Shown: in pieces, positions 57,901-64,000 of the stretch | Layout of the letters: every line of letters starts with the position of its first letter | How positions within the stretch are numbered: position 1 is the first letter of the stretch | Assembly (NCBI GenBank): GCA_005784505.1 | Contig: VCAZ01000283.1 | Location: forward strand, 1 to 64,000 | Length of the DNA: 64,000 bases | Source: Bagarius yarrelli | Lineage: Eukaryota; Chordata; Actinopteri; Siluriformes; Sisoridae | Reading direction: 5' to 3' | Notes under the pieces: model-generated | Seen by the model: only the letters and a program-made list of their open reading frames with translations | Databases searched by the model: none | What the model was told of the DNA's origin: nothing | Translations under genes and position numbers: made by a program

Positions 57901-60900
57901 ACCAGCTATGATGTATGGTTTTAGAGACAGTGGTGAGACCAGCTATGATGTATGGTTTAGAGACAGTGGTGAGACAGCTATGACCAGCTATGATGTATGG
58001 TTTAGAGACAGTGGGACCTAATGATGTTGGTATGAGACAGTGAGACCAGCTATGATGTATGGTTTAGAGACAGTGGTGAGACAGCTATGTATGATGTATG
58101 GTTTAGAGACAGTGGTGAGACCAGCTATGATGTATGGTTAGAGAGTGGTGAGACAGCTATGATGTATGGGTTTAGAGACAGTGGTGAGACCAGCTATGAT
58201 GTATGGTTTAGAGACAGTGGTGAGACCAGCTATGATGTATGGTTTAGAGACAGTGGTGAGACCAGCTATGATGTATGGTTTAGAGACAGTGGTGAGATTA
58301 GCAGATGGTGGTATGAGACAGCAGTGGTGAGACTATGATGTATGGTTTAGAGACAGTGGTGAGACCAGTGTGAGACAGCTATGATGTATGGTTTAGAGAC
58401 AGTGTGAGAGACAGTGGGTTAGAGTGGTGAGACCAGCTATGATGTATGGTTTAGAGACAGTGGTGAGACCAGCTATGATGTATGACAGTGGTTTAGAGAC
58501 GGGGTAGTATGAGTGTGGTGAGACCAGCTATGATATGATGTATGGTTTAGAGACAGTGGTGACAGTGGTGAGACCAGCTATGATGTATGGTTTGATAGAG
58601 ATGAGAGACAGTGGTGAGACCAGCTATGATGTATGGTTTAGAGACAGTGGTGAGACCAGCTATGATGTATGGTTTAGAGACAGTGGTGAGAGTGGGACAG
58701 CTATGATGTATGGTTTAGAGGACAGTGAGACAGTGGTGAGACCAGCTATGATGTATGGTTTAGAGGACAGTGGTGAGAGACAGCTATGATGTGGTGATGG
58801 TTTAGAGGTTTAGAGACAGTGGTGAGACCAGCTATGATGTATGGTTTAGAGACAGTGGTGAGACCAGCTATGATGTATGGTTTAGAGACAGTGGTGAGAC
58901 AGTGGTGAGACTAGATGATGATTTTGAGACTATGATGTATGGTTTAGAGACAGTGGTGAGACAGCTGAGGGTTGGTAGGGAGTGAGGAGAGACGGGCAGC
59001 AGAGCTACCTGCAGGTTTTACTCTCCTTCTAGTCGTTGTCACTGCGTGGTGCAATGCCACCCTCAATATTCCGCTTTTTAAATGTTTGTTAATTTGAGTC
59101 ATTATAGTCTGTACGCTTTACTCGTGTACCACTCATGTTCAATGGAGAAGAAAAGTCTGCTTAAATAACACGGCGACAGGAAATTTCTAGAATACTTGTT
59201 TCTGTTTTCTGTTGAAAAATCTTGTAAAAACAATGAAACTGTTTCAGCATAAAACAATGTAGAAGCTGCAGAATTTTACTTTAAATTCTTCTTAGTTTAA
59301 AAGTGTCTTGTTACTTAGTTTTACAGGAAATCACCACTAACCGAATTTGTGTTACTATTAATGAAATACAATGTTCCAAATAAATCCTTCTAAAAGTGTC
59401 TTGGTGTCTTTATGTGGGTTGGATTAGGAGGTTTGACTTTTTTATTCTTTAAAAAGGGAGTAAGGGAGAAAAAGTTTCAGAAACACTGCTTTATATAAAA
59501 CATAAATATCAGGTGTAAAACGTTTTTTTAACAACTAGAAATGCAGAAACCCTGATGGGGATACAAACGGCCCTTGGTGCTACACGATGGATCCCTCAAA
59601 GAAATGGGATTACTGCAACATTCGAGACTGTGCGGAGGGGAAGTGCGGACAGCCGGCAGTAAAACCCAGACGCTGTTTCGGACGAATCGTTGGAGGATGC
59701 ATATCCAAACCTCACTCTTGGCCCTGGCAGATTAGCCTCAGAACCAAGTAGGTTAAATCTTCTCTCTAAAGCAATTTATTTTCGAATGGTTTGTCTGCTC
59801 TGTGTTGACTGTGACTGTGTGTGTAACTAAAGCACTGGCATGCACTTCTGTGGAGGAACTTTGATCGACGCCCAGTGGGTCCTTACAGCCGCTCACTGCC
59901 TTGAACGGTGAGTTAAAGTCACTTAGATGCAATTGAGATCGTGGTCTTAAACATCATTTTGTTGTAATGCCCAGATGTTGACGATTATTTCACAGATCCA
60001 ACAGACCGTCTGCCTACAAAGTGTACATGGGAATTCATACAGAAAGGGCGGTAGAGACGTCCAGACAGATCCGCAACCTGGAAAAGCTTATAAAAGGGCC
60101 GGCAGGAACGGATATCGCTTTACTCAAGTTGGAAACGTGAGGAAATTTTTCGGCAGCATTAGTTTAGTTATGCCTTTTTAAATGAGGATAATTTCTGTGT
60201 AGACCACAGAACAAAATTATGCTTTCCAAAAATATTAGCACCCTCCAGAGAAATCAGCAAAAATGAGTGTCCTCATGCCACCAACATCTCACTGTATGAC
60301 TGACTTTTTGTCTGTTTGTCTATCTGTCTGTCTGACTTTCCATACCCAAGTCTGGCTTTTTTACAGTGTTTTTTTTTTCTTTCTGTCTGTCTGTCTGTCA
60401 GTCTGGCTTTATGAATTGTTAGTCTCTATCTAAATTTGTGTCTGAGATTCTGCCAGTCTGGCTTTTAGTCAGTCAGTCTGTCTGTCTGTTTTGTCTGACT
60501 ATTTATCTAACTGTTTGGCTTTCTGTCTGTTCGAACTGTTTGTAAGTCTGTCTAACTTTCTGTCTATCTGTCTGGATTTATGAATTGTTTGCCTGTCTCT
60601 ATCTAAAGTTCTGTCTGATTTTTTGCCTGTCTGTATGACTTTCTGTCTGTTTGACTGTTTGTCTGTCTGTATTTTTCTGTATCTAGCGGCGTGGCTCTCA
60701 GTGTGAATTTTGAAATTTTTGTCTAAATGACTATGTCTGTGTCTGTCTATCTGTCTGTTTGTTTGAACACACAAAGTGTCCTTCTGGGCTTTGAACCCAA
60801 AACAGACAGAACATCAGGACGACAGCTATAAATTCTATAAGCGGCTAAAAACTGCAATTAAGCAAAATAACAAAAAAATTATAAAGGGTACCAATACTTT

Positions 60901-62029
60901 TGAGGAGAATTATAGGCGCTTATTATACAGTGGGTAAGAAAAGCGAGGCACCGAAACGTTTCTCTCCTCCCCCCAGACCGGCGATCCTGAATGAGAAAGT
61001 GTCTAAAGTGTGTTTGCCTCAGAAAGATCACATCGTTCCCAGTGGGACAGAATGCTATGTTACAGGATGGGGAGAAACCCAAGGTACAAAAACACACACA
61101 CACACACACATATAACCCCATTAAAGACTCAGTAATGATCTCCCTCTGGTAATGTGGTGTGTTCTCCAGGAACGGGTGGAGAAGGCATTCTGAAGGAGAC
61201 GGGATTCCCAGTGATCGAAAACAAAGTGTGTAACCGTCCCGAATACCTGAACCACCGAGTGAAGGACAATGAGATGTGTGCAGGAAACATCGAGGGAGGA
61301 ACTGACAGCTGTCAGGTAACAACACACAAAAACACAACGATTTAGTGCAGCACCAGAACACACACTCATTCAGACTTTCGGGCTGCGTCTGGAATCTGAC
61401 TATTCACTTCCTGACCAATGAAAACGTACAATCGATATAGAATGTTATGTGAGTGTGAATGAAATTCAGACACGCTTCATCCGCCATGTTGATTATCTCA
61501 CGTGTCATACGACGTCACTGCAGGATAATGTTTAACTCGAAAGAGTTAATCTGCTTTTCACTTTGACACACATGCACACACACTTTTTTCACACATTTAC
61601 CCACTCGCTTTTATTTTCACACACACTGTCACTTACTTTTATAGTCAGACATAAATAGAGATATTCATATTTACTCACACACATTCACACTCCTTCTCAT
61701 CGACTTACGTTAACATTCAGCTTGTTCTGTTTCTCTCTCTTTCCTCTCCACCCCTCCCTCTGTCTCTCTCTACCCTCCACCCCTCCCTCTGTCTCTCTCT
61801 CCTCTCCACCCCTCCCTCTCTGTCTACCCTCCACCCCCCCTCCCTCTCTCTCTCTCTCTCTCAGGGTGACAGTGGCGGTCCTCTTGTATGCTATGGTCAG
61901 AACACCTTTGTTCTTCAGGGTGTGACATCGTGGGGTCTCGGCTGTGCCAATGCCATGAAGCCTGGTGTGTACGCTCGCGTCTCCAAGTTCGTCGACTGGA
62001 TCGAAAGCCAGACAGGCATCAAAGCCTGA
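48772..62029 (+). CDS. plg: Plasminogen, complete, 19 predicted coding exons
   Basis: Plasminogen is the liver-secreted zymogen of plasmin, the serine protease that dissolves fibrin. Exons: 48772-48823, 48982-49011, 51109-51232, 51333-51439, 52077-52191, 52270-52409, 53233-53353, 53638-53756, 53865-54027, 54357-54481, 54571-54727, 55264-55466, 56468-56628, 59539-59747, 59833-59907, 59996-60136, 60977-61083, 61170-61315 and 61865-62029. All phases agree, giving 2,460 nt (819 aa; human is 810). Order: signal peptide, PAN/apple domain (about 28-105), kringles 1-5 (about 110-570), activation loop, trypsin domain from I589. The activation site is R588-I589 in FGRIVGG. The triad is H630 (TAAHC), D673 (DIALL) and S768 (GDSGGP), with D762 in the specificity pocket, so an active Lys/Arg-cutting protease is expected. 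The 30-nt second exon is optional on sequence grounds. The start is the ATG opening a hydrophobic leader, MDVYKVPLLLFGLFLYAG. Confidence 0.95.
49145..49325 (+). repeat. V-SINE-like SINE in plg intron 2
   Basis: Plus-strand copy with tcatgggtttgattcccagc, ctgctggacccttaagaatgaccc and the core gtcactcttgataagggtgtcc. Confidence 0.8.
49490..50402. repeat. Two pentanucleotide arrays in plg intron 2
   Basis: A (CATCT)n-type array, reading tctcatctcatctca (49605-49930, with a duplicated interruption containing ttctaccttttcctgttcc/ttctacctcgtcctgttcc), passes into a long, cleaner (TATCC)n array (50041-50400) ending in a short (CATCC)n run. The intervening words show one pentamer evolving into the next. 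Confidence 0.95.
50635..50935 (+). repeat. GGATGG-type repeat, diverged, in plg intron 2
   Basis: Contains gcatgttctctctgtacttg, ggttttctctggtttctcc and cagtccaaagacatgcat, then a GT run with a G-run (50819-50847) and ttccctgtgaccctgtgtagatgg. Confidence 0.6.
51109..51439 (+). CDS. plg: plg exons 3-4: PAN/apple domain
   Basis: The two exons (51109-51232, 51333-51439) encode LDEYVKTDGAWIF through VEECALKCDAE, FVCRSFVFIEKDQEC and STALFEKK, matching the PAN/apple module that keeps human Glu-plasminogen closed. The cysteine pattern is preserved. A CA run lies in the 100-base intron between them. Nothing else was seen there. Confidence 0.93.
51640..51975. repeat. AT-rich intron with (ATT) and (GAT)n runs
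   Basis: Within plg intron 4: tttatttatttatttg (51648-51668) and ataataataatgatgatgatg (51911-51968). Confidence 0.85.
52077..52409 (+). CDS. plg: plg exons 5-6: kringle 1
   Basis: Split inside the kringle as in mammals. Contains YRGTQSRSKSG, CQRWEAMFPHKPN, NYCRNPDGDNQGPWCYTTD and RWEHCSIPNC. The acidic pair of the lysine-binding site is intact (PDGD, Asp-x-Asp), and the aromatic Trp and Tyr residues are kept. Confidence 0.93.
52640..52805 (+). repeat. V-SINE-like SINE in plg intron 6
   Basis: Plus-strand copy: gtggaagctcagtgtttaaggtgctgg, gggggttaaattcccagcagcacc and accactgggcccctgaacc, with a decayed core. Confidence 0.75.
53233..53756 (+). CDS. plg: plg exons 7-8: kringle 2
   Basis: Encodes EECMYCSGENYRGKIA, CQRWDSQKPHNHGY, ENYCRNPDGEPRPWCFTT and RWDYCPIPRC. 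The acidic pair is Asp-Gly-Glu, like the Asp-Arg-Glu of human kringle 2. Exon 8 follows a (TG)n tract that forms its acceptor region. Confidence 0.93.
53617..53637 (+). promoter_or_regulatory. TG-repeat 3' splice site of plg exon 8
   Basis: About 19 bases of TG repeat run straight into the AG of the acceptor. There is no pyrimidine tract of the normal kind. This resembles the UG-rich acceptor of human CFTR exon 9. Confidence 0.7.
53865..54481 (+). CDS. plg: plg exons 9-10: kringle 3
   Basis: Encodes the Pro-rich linker ATQPPTIAPELTC, then YRGTVSVTKSGKTCQAW, NYCRNPDNERSPWCYTND and RWEYCNISSC. The lysine-site acidic pair is Asp-Asn-Glu, while human kringle 3 has Asp-Gly-Lys and does not bind lysine well. 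Confidence 0.93.
54571..55466 (+). CDS. plg: plg exons 11-12: kringle 4
   Basis: Encodes DCYTGDGSSYRGVMSET, KKCQSWSSMVPHKHSKTP, CRNPDEDRAPWCFTTDPS and RWEYCRIERCG, followed by a long Pro-rich linker (GVAPPPPPSVV). The acidic pair is Asp-Glu-Asp. The usual NYC before CRNP is NLC here. Exon 12 uses an AAG acceptor (gaag at 55263), the only one that keeps frame and homology. Confidence 0.9.
54893..55085 (+). repeat. V-SINE-like SINE in plg intron 11
   Basis: Plus-strand copy: gtgggtttgattccgacc, ctgctgggcccctgagcaagg and tgcactggataagggc, with tgtaaatgtaa at the 3' end. Confidence 0.8.
55612..56395 (+). repeat. Three V-SINE-like SINEs in plg intron 12
   Basis: Plus-strand copies lie at 55612-55800, 56040-56215 and 56222-56395. 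The last two are adjacent and in the same direction. Each has the cagcaccaa/cagctccacc head, a gcccctgag-type body and a cgctctcgataagggcg-type core. Confidence 0.85.
56468..56628 (+). CDS. plg: plg exon 13: kringle 5, first half
   Basis: Encodes EKENEDCKISTGESYRGSVA, TCQAWSASTPHKTNF and HPEKGLESN, and ends in phase 0 before gtaggt. The intron after it (2.9 kb) is the largest in the second half of the gene because of the LINE-derived array. Confidence 0.9.
56845..57308 (+). mobile_element. LINE reverse transcriptase fragment in plg intron 13
   Basis: Translation gives VMDRLTDEVRQESPWTIM, then FADDIEICSGSREQVEKN (FADD is the polymerase active-site box), SRSKTEYMCLNERE and, after a frameshift and stops, YLGSTVQSNGE, RISARIKGKVYK and TVVRPAMMYGLE. 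This is the palm-to-thumb part of a non-LTR retrotransposon polymerase in sense orientation. The copy is broken by stops and frameshifts and truncated at both ends. The clade was not assigned. Confidence 0.85.
57304..58975 (+). repeat. 36-bp satellite derived from LINE codons
   Basis: About 46 head-to-tail units of 36 bases follow the LINE fragment without a break. The first unit is the LINE's own TVVRPAMMYGLE codons. Most units are near identical; others carry deletions or duplications. Because 36 is a multiple of three, long open frames appear that repeat this peptide. They are not genes. Confidence 0.92.
58976..59538. other. Rest of plg intron 13
   Basis: After the array, about 560 bases of ordinary AT-rich intron with no recognised repeat lead to the exon 14 acceptor (aactag). 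Confidence 0.6.
59539..62029 (+). CDS. plg: plg exons 14-19: end of kringle 5, activation loop, serine protease
   Basis: Exon 14 finishes kringle 5 (CRNPDGDTNGPWCYTMD, acidic pair Asp-Gly-Asp) and carries the activation loop CGQPAVKPRRCFGRIVGG. Exons 15-19 encode the trypsin-fold domain: CGGTLIDAQWVLTAAHC, TDIALLKLE, ECYVTGWGETQG, DSCQGDSGGPLVC and TSWGLGCANAMKPGVYARV, ending TGIKA. Triad residues are all present. The first residue of exon 14 is Lys where kringles normally have Tyr (NKC for NYC). Confidence 0.94.
60295..60765. repeat. (CTGT)n-type degenerate array in plg intron 16
   Basis: Repeated tgtctgtctgtctgac and ttgtctgtctg words over about 450 bases. An apparent minus-strand protein rich in DRQ is a translation of this array. 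Confidence 0.85.
61735..61864. repeat. CT-rich tract before plg exon 19
   Basis: Repeated ccctccctctgtctctctct units (about 36-base period) form an extended polypyrimidine tract ending at the exon 19 acceptor (ctcag). It should make a strong acceptor. Confidence 0.9.
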
Positions 62030-62067
62030 AATGCAAACCGAAACTTTGGAACTTGTTTTAAAGCTTT

Positions 62068-62073
62068 ATTAAA
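62068..62073 (+). terminator. Candidate plg polyadenylation signal
   Basis: An attaaa hexamer lies 39 bases after the stop, at the start of an A-run that could reflect the genome rather than a poly(A) tail. It is the nearest signal variant. Confidence 0.5.
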
Positions 62074-62254
62074 AAAAAAAAAAAAGCGCCGTTGATTCAG
62101 TCTGCCTTTTATTTTAACAGCTGGAAATTTTCACAAATAATAAAAGAGATATTTGAATTCTAGAGTATTGATTCACAGTAAACATAAAAAACTTAAAACA
62201 ATAAAATTGCAGAGACGCCCAGAGACCCGTCTGAACCCATGTCACCAAAGAACA

Positions 62255-62405
62255 AAACACATTACACCATTGTGCTGGCAACAACTTGAGCAGTTGTGCT
62301 CCGGTGACCCTGGTTTGATTCCGGCTTGGGTCCTTTCCGGTCCTACCCCCCACCCTCCCCTCGCTGTTTCTTCTCTGTCTGTCTGTCCTATCAATTAAAA
62401 AAACC
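62255..62405 (+). repeat. SINE-like fragment, third type
   Basis: Contains a B-box-like ggtttgattccggcttgggtcc, then cctaccccccaccctcccctcgctgtttcttctctgtctg and an aaaaaa tail. It resembles a tRNA-derived fish SINE distinct from the two main families. Confidence 0.45.
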
Positions 62406-62444
62406 TTTCAGAAAAAAGTAAATGACTTTATATGTGTTGTTTGT

Positions 62445-62560
62445 TTAATGATCTCCAAACTTCTGGAAAGATGTTTTTACAAGATTGGGTCATGTGACCT
62501 TGTGGATTTGATAATTCAATTCCAATAGTATTAGTGAGATCAGACACTAATGTTGTGATC
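62445..62560 (-). mobile_element. Tc1-type relic, short fragment
   Basis: Shares gggtcatgtgacc, tgtggatttgataattcaattcc and aatagtattagtgagatcagacactaatgttg with the copies at 4915 and 31205. Confidence 0.55.
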
Positions 62561-62819
62561 AGAAAAATCATTTTAATAAAAAAAAAAACTGTGTAAATCC
62601 AAAATCGTACATACTTTAATACTAAAAAGAAATATAGGCCGAGTAGTATGTCCGAAACCATAGCAAGTAAAAATGTGTCCAAAAATTCCTGGATGATCTA
62701 CAATGTATGCCAACTATAGACACAATCCCATGATTCCACAAGAGAGATTACTTCTTATATAAAAAATGGTGTAAGCGGCGACGCGGCACTTAAAAAGAAA
62801 TTAGGAAAACAATCAGAAA

Positions 62820-63075
62820 AATCAGGGGCAGCACGGTGGCTTAGTGGTTTTGCACTGTTGCCTTACAGCAAGGAGGTCCCGGGTTCGATTCCCCTGCAGG
62901 GGCCTTGCTGTGTGGAGCTTGCATGTTCTCCACGTGCTTGTGTGGGTTTACTCCGGGTTCTCCAGTTTCCTCCCACAGTCCAAAAACATGTTAGATTAAT
63001 TAGTGATTCTAAATTGCCCATAGGAGTATGTGTGAGGTCCTGTGATGGACTGGTGACCTGTCCATCAAAAATTTT
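62820..63075 (+). repeat. GGATGG-type repeat, 5' two-thirds
   Basis: A well-preserved copy: ggggcagcacggtggcttag, gggttcgattcccctgcagg, gcttgcatgttctccacgtg, ttactccgggttctccag and ctgtgatggactggtgacc. It ends abruptly at ctgtcca. It lies in the 3' flank between plg and the transporter gene. Confidence 0.85.
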
Positions 63076-63230
63076 TGGACATAAATTGAATTTTTGGACA
63101 TAAATACTGTGACGACCAGTCCTGGTTTCCAGTTCATGAACAGAAGACCGTCCATCACTTCAACTGCTGTCCAAGTGTCATAAAATATTACCACGTTACC
63201 GCCGTCAGAGCAGAAAACCTCCACTTCCAC

Positions 63231-63506
63231 TCAGACCGTCGTGGTTTCTTTATTATTGGTCACATCCGGGTGCAGCAGATTCTCCAGCTGATGGATTTTC
63301 CCTGCGTTTCCCTTTTTGTTTCTGAGGTGAGAAGAGGCACTAACATGAATCCATGGTGGTTGTAAAGCTCAAACTTGGAAAAAAATTAACAAATAAATAA
63401 ACTCACTTGTGTGGGTGTTCGATGTCATCAATAGTCTCAGGTAGAGGGACGCCGCTGGTCTCCGGAAGCAGCAACACTGAACCACCAGCAATCACTGCCA
63501 GGATTC
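63231..63506 (-). CDS. slc22a2: SLC22A organic cation transporter, last two coding exons (partial gene)
   Basis: Exons on the minus strand are 63506-63407 and 63321-63231, split by an 85-base intron (donor gtgagt, acceptor cctcag). They encode the last membrane segment and cytosolic tail: GILAVIAGGSV, LLLPETSGVPLPETIDDIE, HPHKNKKGNAGK and an end in NKETTTV. The PETxGxxLPETIxD stretch is the signature at the end of TM12 in organic cation transporters of the OCT clade (SLC22A1-3), facilitators of organic cation uptake in the plasma membrane. Human SLC22A1-3 lie next to PLG/LPA, which supports the call. The exact paralogue (A1, A2 or A3) cannot be settled from 62 residues; the symbol is the best guess. 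Earlier exons lie to the right of the window. plg and this gene converge tail to tail, 1.2 kb apart. Confidence 0.8.
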
Positions 63507-64000
63507 CTGTTTCAGATATTGGAATTTATCAACGTCCAAATACACCGTATACTAATTCTCTGTACTCACATCCAACCACCAACACTCAACTGAACTGAGG
63601 TCAGGAAAGCAATGGAAAGACCAGTAGCAGTGGTGTAGTGGTGTTGCATACTACAATTTCTGATGATTAATACGAGCGTTTACCCTCCATGCATAGAAGG
63701 TGTGGGAAAACACTAGGCGCACAGTATGATCATTCTTTCCAAAGGTTCTCGGGTGCTTGTGCTTTAAAGGTATCTGTCATTGCTAAACAACCATCAGCTG
63801 CACTCCGCTATTACGACCAGGAAATGGACTTTTTACCATTGTAAAATTTCTCTGCTGAGGTTTCAATGTAATGATGTTTCCATGTACCGTTCCTCAAGCC
63901 ATCAGACTCCTTAACACGCTGAACTACCTCACTACCTCAACTCACACACACGCACACACGAGGTTAAGCACTTTAAATCTGGTTTGTACATTAACCTTGC
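63507..64000 (-). other. Upstream intron of the SLC22A gene, no exon seen
   Basis: About 490 bases of sequence between the penultimate coding exon and the window edge. No reading frame matches the preceding OCT segments, so it is probably intron. Confidence 0.5.

Noticed and set aside
57244..58789. Apparent genes repeating VVRPAMMYGLET or DVWFRDSGETSY
   Set aside because: Products of the 36-bp satellite read in different frames. They have no independent start, and unit indels break the frame.

Overview
The window is vertebrate nuclear DNA, almost certainly from a teleost fish and probably an otophysan such as a catfish. The genes have spliced exons with GT/AG boundaries, their proteins match fish-like versions of vertebrate families, and the introns and spacers are full of fish-type tRNA-derived SINEs, GGATGG-tailed repeats, Tc1-type relics and very long microsatellites. 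The species call is an inference. The window holds parts of six loci whose human counterparts all lie on 6q25-q27: AFDN, UNC93A, TTLL2, GPR31, PLG and an SLC22A organic cation transporter. The block therefore looks like an old syntenic segment. No operon, CRISPR array, phage, toxin or viral gene was seen.

Layout: (1) 1-2 kb: first coding exon of afadin (afdn) on the minus strand, with its promoter region to the right and a GA-rich minisatellite in its intron on the left. (2) 2-18 kb: gene-free spacer of tetranucleotide arrays, SINEs, a fossil DNA transposon (8.9-9.9 kb), a roughly 1-kb element with about 120-bp inverted ends and a hAT/ZBED-like relic inside (11.07-12.05 kb), and a 1-kb minisatellite (12.8-13.8 kb). 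(3) 17,991-24,873: complete unc93a, eight coding exons, 469 aa. (4) 26.7-29.6 kb: ttll2, with a predicted RFX X-box, a predicted non-coding first exon and one 517-aa coding exon. (5) 30-41 kb: gene-free repeats. (6) 41,199-42,146: a single-exon class A GPCR best called gpr31-like, 315 aa. (7) 42-48.7 kb: gene-poor, with one unexplained exon-like segment on the minus strand near 45.9 kb. (8) 48,772-62,029: complete plasminogen (plg), 19 predicted coding exons, 819 aa, with PAN domain, five kringles and serine protease. (9) 63,231-63,506: the last two coding exons of an SLC22A organic cation transporter on the minus strand, tail to tail with plg.

The genes are unrelated in function: cell junction scaffold, multipass membrane protein, tubulin-modifying ligase of cilia, lipid-type GPCR, fibrinolysis zymogen and cation carrier. 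They share synteny rather than a pathway. Exon joins were checked by reading frame and phase. The joined unc93a (1,410 nt) and plg (2,460 nt) coding sequences are open from start to stop.

The most interesting observations are: a 36-bp satellite inside plg that was born from twelve codons of a LINE reverse transcriptase; two splice acceptors (one in plg, one in unc93a) whose polypyrimidine tracts are replaced by TG repeats; an X-box ahead of the ciliary gene ttll2; an 11-bp duplicated splice acceptor that decides whether ttll2 mRNA carries an out-of-frame start codon; and a kringle 3 that keeps the acidic pair lost in human plasminogen.
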